NCBI GenBank assembly: GCA_946902875.1
Contig: OX336338.1
Coordinates: 9,167,971 to 9,231,970 of the forward strand
Origin: Nematopogon swammerdamellus
Taxonomy: Eukaryota > Arthropoda > Insecta > Lepidoptera > Adelidae
DNA length: 64,000 bases
Direction of reading: 5' to 3'
Below are positions 21,540 through 31,979 of the stretch, one piece after another (positions within the stretch are counted from its first letter, which is position 1; every line of letters begins with the position of its first letter). The notes under the pieces were generated by a model. The model had not been told where the DNA came from, did not search any database, and worked only from the letters and a program-made list of their open reading frames with translations. The translations under genes were made by a program, and so were the position numbers.

Positions 21540-21590
21540 CAAGCTGAAGATATATAGCCAAGCGGAGGAGGGCAGTGCGCAGTTGAAGCG
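21540..21590 (+). promoter_or_regulatory. Core promoter of Trp/Lys-repeat gene
   Basis: A TATATA box at 21,551-21,556 and an initiator-like GCAGTTG about 30 bp downstream (start near 21,581). The leader to the ATG is about 50 nt. The 100 bp upstream is very GC-rich, unlike its surroundings. Confidence 0.55.
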
Positions 21591-21632
21591 GAGGCTCTAA
21601 AAGACACAGCCTGATAGGCTGCAGCGGCAAGC

Positions 21633-21653
21633 ATGAGGTCCCTCACGATACTG
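21633..21653 (+). CDS. Exon 1, start of signal peptide
   Basis: Seven codons (MRSLTIL) then donor CTG|GTGGGT. The following intron of 2.8 kb holds LINE and simple-repeat sequence. Joining to exon 2 completes a canonical hydrophobic signal peptide, which is the main support for so short an exon. Confidence 0.65.
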
Positions 21654-24600
21654 GTGGGTTCTCGTCGTGTATAGTGATGTGAAAGTGTCGTGCCCCCTGG
21701 ACCGTTTCGTGTGAAGAGCGAGTGACATGTCGTAGGGCGAACCGAGTATTCCGTTAGCAAACATTAATCGGAGGATTTTCTATTCGCGTGACAATGTAGG
21801 GCAATTAGGATTACGGAACGAGATTTTTTTTTAATTATTAAATTTGTTACAAGATATTAAACAAATACAAATATTATACATTTCAAATCATAACAAATGT
21901 AACTTTAATCTACAGTACATTTTGATTATTTTAAAAATCGTCGTAATAAAATTAAATTACACGCGAAAAGACACATGAATGTTAACTAAAATTAATTACT
22001 GTAGCTAGAAAGTTAGTGGTAAGCCAATATCTTAAAAAAAATACAATTAATTAATCAATATAAAACAAAGTTAAAACGTTTTTCATTTGACCTTTATCTG
22101 TCTTGGGCAGAACTATATTTACAGATTTTCTAAATTGTGGCTTTAAAAAAAATATGATACCGATTAGGTAATAAAATTAAATAAAATGAATATATACTTT
22201 ATTGCACAATAAAAAACAGAAAAAGGCGGACTTAAAGCCTAAAGGCATTATCTCTCAGACATTCCTGGGATTGTGAGTACGGTGATGTGTAGATGGGTTG
22301 TGCGAAATTAATGAAGAAATAAAAAAAACGTACCTATACGAAATTAATCACAATAACAGTTATAATTTGCAACCTTGTATTCATATATTTTCGGAGGACC
22401 AGTATTTCATCTCCCACTCAGTGCTCGGAATACCGTGTAGCGAATTTATCACGTATCGTTCCTCCTACTATACATAATTTTAAGTCGAAAAATGCATTCG
22501 GATGGTAGTTTTTTTGTTGAAAATATTCCAAAAAGTAACAGAAAATATGTTTATATACCGACTTTCGAAAAACATTTAAAACTGCGCTACGCGATTGACA
22601 TGTCTAAATGGATTCTACTTAAATATAATATCCTAATAACTTGTTCTCTGCCATAAATATTATTTTGTTTAACGACTTGTGCTCCGGCGTTTACATGCTC
22701 CCTGAACAACCAAAAAAACTAATTAAAGACAAACATTTTAAATACATTCTCATTTTTATCAATTCGGCATTTCATTAACTAACTGAAGAACAAATAGATA
22801 ATTACAACATACGAGTAACATAATTTCACTCTTCTTTAAACTAATGAAATTTAAATCTAATTAAACCCATAAAAGTGTAAACTAAAGAAGGCATAGAAAA
22901 GTTCACACTTACACGCGTCGTTAACTACGAATTTCGCCACTGTATCTTCAAATTACTATAGACTGTTTATTTGACACCTCGCCTCCCTATTCATTTCCTT
23001 CAGTCCTGAATCACAGCTTCAATCCAGTAACCGTTTATTATCTTTCAGTGTTTATTCCTTTTAAACATTTATTTTCCTTTCAACATTGTTCAGAGAGCAT
23101 CTTAATTATAAAATACAAGTTTCCCTAGAAAGCAAGCGTTAAAATGGCTTGTTTTTAAATTTAGTTGTTTTCGGAACCCTGGAAGCAAGATTAAAAGTGA
23201 AAGTTAATGATAAGACTAGAAGAAGTAGCTCTCCCATCACAAGAGTAGCTTCTTACTTCTTTAAATTAATAATTACATTTAGGGCTATGCATGGTACGAA
23301 ACCAAAATGAAAACTTTGTACTAACACAGCTAGAAATCGCGTTATAATATAAAAAACAAAATTCTATTGATTGGAATGTTTTCTTTATTAAACATTTTCC
23401 ATTTTCTATAAAAATTTTACGGTAAACGAAAAGAAACATAACTATTGTTTTTTTTTTGGAAATTTTCAGTCAATACAGATGGAAATTTACTTTCTAAAAT
23501 AACATGTCGCATTTCTTTATACTTTATTTCATCTACGGATGACACTCTTTTCAGAGTGCATATTGGAAAGATTATTATAAGAATAAAACCCCGTTATAAC
23601 AAACATACCGCAACAGGTCTATACAAACGAAATACTGACGACGAAGACGTGGCAAAAAAGCTTTGTAGTCGACAGAAGTGTTATTCGAACTACAAGATTC
23701 TCTAAATCGTTCTTGTGTCGAACTGCAAAGGTGTGGAACGGACTTCCGGGGAATATCTTTCCCTATTCCCATACTCCACGGATCTTCAAATCGCGGATTA
23801 AAATAGCCTTTCCCCAGCGACGTTATTCCGCCTTCAAGCCGGACTGTCAGCTCCTCGACGGTGATATAATATATTGGCTGTGCAGGAGGCTCCGACCTCG
23901 AGCACAGCCAACCCGTTCGGCAACAATAAAACATATTATGTGGAAATTTCAACCCGCTATCTATTACGGTAGTATAGACAGACAGACGGACGGACGGCGT
24001 AGGCTTAGTAATAGGCTTTTAATTGTAAATTCTTTCCCCCTCTGCCCCTCTGACCCTCCGACTCGCCGACCCCTCCGACGCTCCGACCCTTCGACCCTAC
24101 GACCGTGCGACCCTCGCGACCCTCACGACCCTCCGACCCTCCAACCCTCCGGCTCTCCCAATCCTCCTACCCTCCGACCTCCCGACCCTCCGACCCTACC
24201 GACCCTACTATCCTTTCGACCCTTCCGACCCTTCACTCATCCTGACCCTTCCGTCCCTCTCGACCTTCCCTCCCTTTCTCACCCCTTCCTTCATTAGTTA
24301 ATTCCTTCTCTCCTTTCATTCCTAGATCTTTCTTTCCCTCTTTCCTTAGTTCCCTCCCTACTTACCTACCTGCCTGCCTTCTTCGTGCCGTCCTGAAATA
24401 AAGTGAAATCGCATGACGAATTGGCTCACTCCAGCGTCATAAGAACTGACAAAGAATAGGAAGATATAAGTATTGGTTGGTCATTTACAGTGCATCGTCG
24501 GATGCGCGCTAGCGGCAGCGTGGGGCAGCCCGCTCCCCGCAGCGGAGCAGCAGGGAGGCCAGGTGGCGGCGGAGGCGGCGGAGGTGGTGGAGGCGACGCA

Positions 24601-26195
24601 GGCGGCCGAGGCGGCGCAGGAGTTGACGCGCGTGAAACGCGATCCTGGGTGGCACGAGCCCGAGGGATACTGGAAGAAGAAGCTCGTATGGAAAGAAGAT
24701 TGGAAAGAAATCTGGAAAATCGAGAAGAAACTTATCTGGAAATCTGAATGGAAGAAAGAAAAGGTCGCCGTATGGAAAACTATAGAAGTTCCTAAATGGA
24801 AGGAGGAGCAGATTCCCGACTGGAAAATAATTAAAAAACCAATTTGGAAAGAGATACAAGTGCCTATTTGGAAAGAGGTACAAGTTCCCGATTGGAAGAA
24901 GGTTCAAAAGCCGGTATTTAAGGAGATTAAAGTACCGGTAACCAAGGAGTACAAAGTAGTCGATTGGAAGCAAACATGGGTGCCAGTATGGGTGAAAGAG
25001 GGCGTGCCCGGCGAGAAGTTCCTCGGTAAGGACGACCACGGCTGGGAGTACACCTCGCACGATCTCTGGCGTAAGAAGATGGTCTGGAAGCCCAAGTGGC
25101 AAAAGGTACTAAACGTAAAAGGCAGAAACTAGTTTTTTTCCCGCGGCTACTCTAGCGGCACCTCCCTCCTAATCCAAAAAAGATAATCTCTCTTAATTCT
25201 TCTATTCTCTCGGTTTCGGCTGTGCCTTATCCGTCAGTCAGTCAATCAAGTTAGTGTTAATAATTTTACTAAGTAGATTATTTATTAATTCACAATCATT
25301 TTACATAGCGTGTAAATAATAGCATGCGGTACAAAGTAGTACCTACCCGGTGTTTTATATAAAAACCGGGTAATTTTCGGTTTTACCCTGAAAACCGGTT
25401 AACCGGTTTAACCGTTTTTTTTTTTCAAAAACACACACTTCGTGTTTTGTTTTATTTTCTACGTACATTAAGATAAAAATGAAAGTCAATAATGTTGCAA
25501 TTGCATTTATTTACTATAAATATCATAAAAAACTTAAAAACTAATGAGATTCTCTTTTAATAGTCTTCTTCCTTGGCATAAAATATTATCATCAAAATAA
25601 AAAATAAAAAATCACAGCGTTGGGAGGAGAGTCCTTCTCTTCATCCCCGTACTTTCTATCCCCCCCCCCCCCCCCCCCTTTCCTTAACCTTTCGTTACAT
25701 AATGTTTTTTGATGTATTAACACAGTCGTGGACCAATTTTCCTCCAATGGTCCTCCCGACCTCCTCACACTCCTCCTCCACACACTTATTAACACACTTC
25801 GCTTTTAATAGTACCTATCTACGTAATTAAAATGTGTTAAAATATTGTTAAAGGTATGGCGCACGGAGCACAAGCAGATTTGGGTACCACAAAAGAAACT
25901 CGAGTGGCATCAGGAGTGGAAGCAGATATGGCGCACGGAGAAAAAGCAAGCGTGGGTAACGGAAAAGAAGCAAGAATGGATCGAGGAGAAGGTGCAGATC
26001 TGGAGAACTATCAAAAAGCAAATTTGGGTGCCCGTTCAAAAGCAGGAGTGGCACGAAAAGTGGAAACAGATCCAGATACCTGTCTGGAAGACCATCAAGG
26101 TGCCGGCGTGGAAAAAGGTCTGGAAACCGGTGTGGGAGAAGGTCTGGGTTCAACACGAGCACCACGAGCACCACGAGCACCACGGCTGGGACTGA
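21633..26195 (+). CDS. Secreted Trp/Lys-repeat protein, spliced from three exons (about 325 aa)
   Basis: Join 21,633-21,653, 24,491-25,105 and 25,854-26,195; all junctions are phase 0 with GT/AG ends. Residues 1-20 are a signal peptide (MRSLTILCIVGCALAAAWGS), then an Ala/Glu/Gln-rich propeptide to a furin-type RVKR (54-57). From residue 61 nearly everything is a degenerate 6-10 residue repeat built on WK, such as VPIWKEVQVPDWKKV and KQEWHEKWKQI, ending HEHHEHHEHHGWD. A TATA box, a short leader and an intron inside the signal peptide are the usual pattern of insect cuticle-protein genes, so an extracellular structural role is inferred. It could be related to the insect Vajk cuticular proteins, but I cannot confirm that. 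There is no chitin-binding RR motif. Confidence 0.75.
22100..23440. other. Intron 1 sequence, nothing recognised
   Basis: AT-rich intronic sequence of the Trp/Lys gene with no exon-like frame or clear repeat ends. Confidence 0.4.
23640..23860 (+). pseudogene. LINE RT C-terminal fragment in intron 1
   Basis: The plus-strand frame reads RTTRFSKSFLCRTAKVWNGL, then PGNIFPYSHTPRIFKSRIK, the tail of a jockey/CR1-like RT. A C-rich, pyrimidine-rich region follows about 180 bp further on. Confidence 0.7.
24040..24375 (+). repeat. Pyrimidine-rich minisatellite (CCCTCCGAC units)
   Basis: About 330 bp of nearly pure pyrimidine on the plus strand, with 9-10 bp units of the CCCTCCGAC type grading into CTTTCC repeats. 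It lies about 110 bp before the exon 2 acceptor. The overlapping Pro-rich ORF is not a gene. Confidence 0.8.
24491..25105 (+). CDS. Exon 2, propeptide and first Trp/Lys repeats
   Basis: Acceptor TCATTTACAG|TGC and donor CAAAAG|GTACTA; 205 codons, residues 8-212. It contains the end of the signal peptide, RVKR, and repeats with WK at spacings of mostly 8-9 residues. Without splicing the frame would stop eight codons later, at 25,130-25,132. Confidence 0.75.
25140..25853. other. Intron 2 with palindromic and poly(C) repeats
   Basis: 25,345-25,425 holds AACCGGTTAACCGGTT-like palindromes, and 25,661-25,678 is an uninterrupted C run. No coding frame. Confidence 0.6.
25854..26195 (+). CDS. Exon 3, Trp/Lys repeats and His-rich C-terminus
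   Basis: Acceptor ATTGTTAAAG|GTATGG (weak pyrimidine tract); 113 codons plus stop. It continues the repeat as KQIWRTEKKQAW and IPVWKTIKVPAWKKVWKP, then a His/Glu cluster. Repeat continuity across the junction is the main evidence for this splice. Confidence 0.7.
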   Translation, partial: VWRTEHKQIWVPQKKLEWHQEWKQIWRTEKKQAWVTEKKQEWIEEKVQIWRTIKKQIWVPVQKQEWHEKWKQIQIPVWKTIKVPAWKKVWKPVWEKVWVQHEHHEHHEHHGWD

Positions 26196-26500
26196 TTCTC
26201 CAGCATTCACCGCCTCTCTCTCTAGGTATTAGTTAATCCAATTTAAATAATTGTAAATATACGATAAGCGATTAGTCATATTGTTAACTAATGGTTACCA
26301 CATGGAAAGTCCGACTTCCGCCTCCTGACTACGGATCCGAGAATTAGACTCCTCGCTGTAAATACTTCGCGTCTAGGTACCTACTTGTGTTCCGTATCGT
26401 GTGTTGTCACTTGACGCCGCCTCCGCGCCGTTGTCAGTGTTCACGTGAAACTCGATCGTTATACAACCGATCTTTATAAACCCACAGATATAAAAAAGTT

Positions 26501-26506
26501 AATAAA
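26501..26506 (+). terminator. Candidate polyadenylation signal
   Basis: AATAAA about 305 bp after the stop of the Trp/Lys gene. It is the first good match downstream; use is inferred. Confidence 0.35.
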
Positions 26507-26509
26507 GGC

Positions 26510-27340
26510 GTACGCGAAAGCTGAAAACAGGTTCTACTATTGATAAATGCGGACAATTTTAAATTCTCTGACGGCAAAGCGAGTTTGTATCCCAAGTCTG
26601 GGACTACATTTTGTAAGATTCTTGCGAATGTCTGCCTTGCGTACACTTAATATGGCTTTGCGTGCGCCCACTAACTTTTATATATTTTCTAAGAGCCTTA
26701 ATCGTTTCCAATAGTCCACATTCCGCGAATCGTGCGTCGTCGCCGCATTTCACAATCGGGCCGTGCTCGAATCGCTCGTCTGCGTGCGAAACGGCCGTCC
26801 CTCCTAAGCGCTTTTCTACTTCAAGTAACTCCGCAGTTATGCGTTAAGATAACTATTGGAAACGAAGAGATGCTCTCTTAGCTCGTCTTGCACCAACACA
26901 AATTTAATATATAAACCAGTTTAACTCGTTAAACTAGCACCCGTTGTACGTGTGAACCGCGTTTAAATCCATAACTCGCTACTTAACTTTAAACTCGTGT
27001 TGGTGCAAGTGAGCCTAAGTGAATAAAAAAGGTTGTAAATAAATGAGGCTATAGTGGAATCTGATCAGATTCCACACGTACTGTTTATATTGACTGTGTT
27101 CGCGTATGTGCGTGCGCGTTGCGCACGCACATACGCGTAGCGGCAGTTTGGACGGCGCAGCGCCGGCAGAAACGGCGGCGCGGCGGCGCGGTGGAAGTCA
27201 AGGTGTCGCGCCGCAGCCACCGTCGCCTCCGCACTGCTGTCTGTTGTTATGTTATTGTTTATTTTTTATACTTGCGTATGTACGACTTTATTCTATGAAT
27301 AAGCTCTGAATATACTTGTTACGATGAATGCGTTGTGTTT
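26510..27340. other. CpG-rich region, possible promoter
   Basis: 27,095-27,240 is GC-rich, with a palindromic GTGCGTGCGCGTTGCGCACG at 27,106. It may drive the candidate exon at 27,349. No firm ORF otherwise. Confidence 0.25.
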
Positions 27341-27348
27341 TATTTTAG

Positions 27349-27434
27349 CTGAAAATGATAATGAAATGTATGATAGCAGTCTTCCTGGAGCAGAGAGAAA
27401 TGCATGACATCAAGCAGCGTTTGAATGAATATCA
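27349..27434 (+). CDS. Candidate small exon, unidentified
   Basis: A good acceptor (TTTTATTTTAG) and a perfect donor (GTAAGTATA) bracket 86 bases with one open frame, including ATG codons and the peptide KCMIAVFLEQREMHDIKQRL. I do not recognise it and found no partner exon in the window. Confidence 0.3.
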
Positions 27435-27649
27435 GTAAGTATAGATCAGCGATATGTTTCAGATTATACAGTCAATTTGAAGGGAAAACAATTCGTGAAA
27501 TGAAGTTGCGAAGCCAGAAGAAAAGGTCTCAGAAAACAACAAACTCATCTTCAGTAAACAATCTCGCAAGCCTTTCTACCTAATTATTGTGATTTTATTA
27601 CAAGAAATTGGCGAGTATTTCCTCAAAAATATTTTGGTAATTTTAACGG

Positions 27650-28080
27650 ATATGAAACGATCGATGGAGGGATGAAAGGAGCGAAGGAGTGAAAGAAGGT
27701 AGGTAGGAGGGAGCTTCGGAAGAAGGGAAGAAAGGAAAAAAGTAATAAGGGAGGAATCGACGCCGAAGGAAGGGAGGGAAGGAAGAAGGAATTAACGGAA
27801 GTAAGGAAGAAAGGAGTGCGAGAGGGGTGGAAAGAGGAGAATAAGGAAGAAAGAAATTAACGTAGTAAGGAGTGAGTAAGGGAAGGAGGTAAGGAAAGAA
27901 GAATGGAAGACGCTAAGGAAGGAAGAAAGTAGTGGAGGAGGGATGGAAGGAAAGAAAATAATGAGGGAGGGCAAGATGGGTGGGAATTGGGGAGGACAAT
28001 CTAGAAGAATGTATAAAGGAGGAAGGGTGGGTGGTAGAAAGATAGGAGGAGGGAGGGGGAGTAAGAAGGGAACAATTATG
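27650..28080 (+). repeat. Polypurine tract
   Basis: About 430 bp dominated by G and A (GGAAGGAAG variants). Both-strand ORFs here are composition artefacts. It mirrors the polypyrimidine tract on the other side of the Trp/Lys exons. Confidence 0.85.
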
Positions 28081-28385
28081 TTTATATAATGTGTTAATTC
28101 CTTCGTACGTACCGAAAGCGGAGAAGCACTGAGCACAGATAGGGAGAAGGTACTTAAGTATCTATGCTAAAAACTTCCCAGCGGAATAATATTATCAAAT
28201 CGATCAGTCGCCGGTCGCCACCTGGGTTCTCGACTATTATAAATTTTGCTCACACACCAAACGACAGCGATTGCGCATGCGTGATCGTATTACAATAATC
28301 AACTAATTCTTGCACAAGGAGAACACCGTCATGGCACCTACTTGCTACGACTCAGCTAACCATCAGGTTACTTGTATATTATACA

Positions 28386-28745
28386 CTAGCTGTTGCCCGC
28401 GACTTCGCTCGCGTGAAATTCGCATTTCAACGAAGAATGTGGGCAACTACGGGCGAGGCCGAAGGCCGAGCTGCATCCTGGAAGACAATAAACCTTCTCG
28501 ATGAAAGTAAAAAACTATAAGGGCGAGGCCGAAGGCCGAGCTGTGTTCAGAAAGACGATAAACCATCTCGAAGAAAGGAAGTAACATAGTGCGAGGCCGA
28601 AGGCCGAGCTGCATTCAGGTAAACAATAAACCCTCTTCCGTCCTCGGGTCTCGCCCTTAATGACTTGCTTTTTTCGATATAATATAATATCATTTACGCG
28701 AACGAAGATCGGCCCTTAGTCACTTAATTTCTTCGAGAAGGTTTA
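28386..28745 (-). mobile_element. Helitron-type fragment with minisatellite
   Basis: CTAG at 28,386 after A, then GTTGCCCGCGACTTCGCTCG and about five minisatellite units with GCGAGGCCGAAGGCCGAG. The 5' end is missing or decayed. Confidence 0.6.
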
Positions 28746-29249
28746 TTAAGAATAATGTACAACTAATAAGACATAGATTAGCTAAAACCTCAAAAAGCTT
28801 TATTTGTAACTAGCTGAGCCCGCGGCTCCGCTCGCGTGAAATTCGTATTCCAAAGAAGAATGTAAGTAACTAAGGGCGAGGCCGAAGGCCGAGCTGCGTT
28901 CAGGTAATCGATAAACCTTCTTAAAGAAAGTAACTAACTAAGGGCGAGGCCGAAGGCCGAGCTGCTTTCAGGTAAACGATAAATCTTTCTCAAATAAAGG
29001 AAGTAAGTAAGGGCGAGGCCGAAGGCCGAGCTGCGTTCAGGAAGACGATAAACCTTCTGGAAGAAAGGAAGGAACTCAGTGCGAGGCCGAAGGCCGAACC
29101 TGCGTTCAGGTAAACCAAAAACCCTCTTCCGCCTTCGGGCCTCGCCCTTAAAGACTTCCTTTCTTCGATAGAATATAATATCGTTTACTCAATCTATTTA
29201 TTTCATAAAAATAAAAAAGTAATATTGATAACTAAAGAATTAAACCTAC

Positions 29250-29690
29250 CTAACAAACATTAAAATAACTATCAAAACGGGCATTTTCAAATGTTCTTAG
29301 AGCACTTGCGGCATTACCCCGTTGGATGGCAAGGCTAACCTTTTGAATGAAGTACATAAGCCCTTAATGACGGGACACCAGTTGCGTCAACCAGCTCAAG
29401 CCTCTTTTGGCTTCACTGCTCCACGGACCGAGGGTTTCAACCGCAAACGCAACAAATTCGAAATCTTGAATTATATTTCTATATTTGCTGCGTTTGAGGC
29501 TCTCCGCCCCAGCCTCGGCCGCGCCAGCCGCTCTTAAAGATGACTTGGAGCCAATGTGAGAACAAAAGTGGCGTCCCACATCAAAGAACTACCCTTAGTC
29601 CATGGCACTAAGGTGATAGCATCGGGCCTCTTTCCATCCAGCCGGGAATAACCGCGAGGTTCTAGGATGCACGGTATATTTGCCGTTAGA
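29250..29690 (-). pseudogene. LINE endonuclease-tail fragment inside Helitron copy 1
   Basis: The minus-strand frame contains [44 protein letters not shown] and VSLAIQRGNAASALRTF. The RPD...D spacing resembles the restriction-like endonuclease of R2/R4-type LINEs. It is in the same orientation as the Helitron. Frame breaks exist (two small shifts near 29,530-29,545). Confidence 0.7.
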
Positions 29691-29754
29691 AGCGTGGACT
29701 TTATAATAAAATTTAAATTAAATTAACTCAATCTTAATATTAATTAACTTTATT

Positions 29755-30290
29755 CGAGATGGTTTAGCTTCTTCCTGAACGCAGCTCGGCCTTCGGCCTC
29801 GCCCTTAGTTACTTGCTTTCTTTGAGATGGTTTATCATTTGTCAGAACGTAGCTCGGCCTTTGGCCTCGCCTTAGTTGCTTACTTTCTTCAAGATGGTTT
29901 AGCTTCTTCCTGAACGCAGCTCGGCCTTCGGCCTCGCCCTTAGTTACTTGCTTTCTTCGAGATGGTTTTTCAATTATCCGAACGTAGCTCGGCCTTCGGC
30001 CTCGCCTTAGTTACTTACTTTCTTCAAGATGGTTTAGCTTCTTCCTGAACGCAGCTCGGCCTGCGGCCTCGCCCATAGTTACTTACTTTCTTCGAGAAGG
30101 TTTATGGTCTTCCAGAATAGAGCTCGGCCTTCGGCCTCGCCCTTAGTTACTTACTTTCTTCAAGAATGTTTTTCTTCTTCCTGAACTCAGCTCCGCCTTC
30201 CGCCTCGCCCTTAGTTACTTTCATCGAGAAAGAATATCGTTTACGTGAGCGCAGATCAGCCTTCGGGCCCGCCTTTAGTTACTTACTTTC
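29755..30290 (+). repeat. Helitron minisatellite, about 8 units
   Basis: Units of about 62-66 bp with GAACGCAGCTCGGCCTTCGG, CTCGCC and TTAGTTACTTACTTTCTTC. Each contains the short palindrome GGCCTTCGGCC. Confidence 0.85.
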
Positions 30291-31239
30291 TTTTTTTTAA
30301 ATACGAATTTCACGCGAGCGAAGCCGCGGGCAACAGATATATAAATTTTATTGCACCAATGACAGCGACATAACTTCGACTTTCAATTATTATTTTTATT
30401 TATCAAACAATTTGTCACCGGCCAGCTCACGTCGAGATGACAGTTCTCCGTTGTCAACATGACATTTAAAATAGTTTTTTACCTTTACTTTGGATTACGT
30501 AATTTTTATTATATTTTTTAATTATTATGTTCATCCGGGATATACACTGTCACTATAAAAAGTTTCGTCAAATTCCGTTCAGTGGTTTTTGCGAGATGCG
30601 CGTACAAATAGACATTTTTGCATTTACGATTTTATGATATGTATAGAAAGAATAGATATGTATAGACTATTGTGTTCAAGTTATAAAAAAGAAGAACTGT
30701 CATTTTCGTTGTATCTACTTATTTTTAAATTTCGAATGAATATTTTATTCAAATTGTATTTGCTGACAGTTCTCAAGATATAATTATGCACTTTGGACTA
30801 CGTGATTTTAAACGCGCAATAATGTTTATAATTGTAATTTTTTTTTTATTTTTGTTATTTTTTTTTACGTATTATGTTAACCCGGCATATAAACTGCCAC
30901 TATACAAAGTTTCGTCTAATTCCGTTCAGTGGTTTTTGCGTGATGCGCGTACAGACAAACAAACAAACAAACAAAAATTTTAAAAACTGTTCTAACATGT
31001 TCAGTATCTCATTTTAAGCCACCCTGGTTAGTTTTTTTCCGAATACATTCAATGTACAGACTTTCTTACCTCTACGATTTTATTATATGTATAGATAGTG
31101 TTAGATTTTATAATAAACTGTCTTCTAACATAAAACAATTAGATGATAATAATTTCAAACGACGGATTAAATTAGTGTTAATTGAAAAGAGTTATTACAC
31201 TATTAAGGATGCATTAACTGACCGTAATTTTATCTAAGA

Positions 31240-31700
31240 GTTTGACTACTGTTTTTTCCACTAACAAACTTTGACAATTTGACATTTGGATACACTTTGT
31301 ATCATTAAATTTTTTTTTTTATATGACTTATTACATCTTTTTGTAATAAATGTAAACTAATTTTTATTTATTTTTTGACTTGATATAATATGAAGTATCA
31401 AAATTGACGATGGCACTATACACCAGATATAGGTAATTTAAATAGGCAGTGTGGTCAAATTCTTCAGTATTCATGTTTATGCTGTAAATATTAATGCTCT
31501 TGTGAGCGGTAGTATGGGTTAATTATTTGTAAGTTACTATAATATAATACTTATAAGGTACTAACAAAACATTGTGAGTTGCGAAGTTTGTTTGTCAGTT
31601 CTTCTTCGCATTGAATTTAGAACTGGCGGAATTTTCGACATGTCCAAGCGTAGGTTACCTACCTATGGATGAAATTATACAATAAACAATAAACAATATT
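31240..31700. other. LINE 3' flank, AT-rich
   Basis: Probably the 3' UTR of the split LINE; T-rich runs at 31,308-31,320. Nothing else supported. Confidence 0.35.
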
Positions 31701-31714
31701 GTTTACCTTAACGT

Positions 31715-31975
31715 AGTTCAGCCTTCGACATCGTTCTTAGTTTCTTTGTTTGAGAAAGTATATGGTTTAGCTATACGCAGCTCTTTCATCGGCGGCGTCG
31801 CCATTAGTTAATTTCTTCGTAAATAATATCGTTTACTTGATCGGAGCTCGGCCTTCGGCCTCGCCCTTAGTTACTTACTTTTTTCGAGATAGTTTATTAA
31901 TATCAGAACGAAGCTTGGCCTTCGGCCTCGCCTTAGTTACTTAATTTCTTCAAGAATGTTCAGCTTGTTCCTGAA
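31715..31975 (+). repeat. Helitron minisatellite remnant
   Basis: Four decayed units with CTCGGCCTTCGGCCTCGCC. No intact Helitron end on either side. Confidence 0.6.
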
Positions 31976-31979
31976 ACGG

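Larger units (their letters stand above)
28810..31095 (-). mobile_element. Non-autonomous Helitron, copy 1 (2,286 bp)
   Basis: On the minus strand it begins TCTATACATATAATAAAATC at 31,095 and ends ...GGGCTCAGCTAG at 28,810, between A and T. No target duplication, as expected for Helitrons. It carries two opposed minisatellite blocks, an internal captured LINE tail, and near 30,333 a second, inverted Helitron-like tail. No Rep/helicase. Confidence 0.85.
28747..31236 (+). pseudogene. LINE RT C-terminus interrupted by Helitron
   Basis: 28,747-28,809 reads VQLIRHRLAKTSKSFIC and 31,096-31,236 reads SVRFYNKLSSNIKQLDD onward to FKRRIKLVLIEKSYYTIKD and a stop. The two halves meet in the same frame if 28,810-31,095 is taken out, giving one normal RT C-terminal tail. 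Confidence 0.8.

Noticed and set aside
23713..24297. 194-codon plus-strand ORF, Pro/Arg-rich
   Set aside because: Its first part is a LINE tail in frame and the rest is the CCCTCCGAC minisatellite; not a gene.
24509..25102. 197-codon minus-strand ORF
   Set aside because: Antisense shadow of exon 2 of the Trp/Lys gene, kept open by its WK codon repeats.
25848..26210. 120-codon minus-strand and 126-codon plus-strand ORFs
   Set aside because: Shadows of exon 3 for the same reason.
27792..28136. 114-codon minus-strand ORF
   Set aside because: Pro/Leu/Ser low complexity caused by the polypurine tract.
29322..29537. 71-codon plus-strand ORF and its twin at 45,620
   Set aside because: Antisense shadows of the captured LINE tail in the Helitrons.
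29755..30290. Regular repeats that look CRISPR-like
   Set aside because: Units and spacers are both repeated; this is a Helitron minisatellite in a eukaryote.
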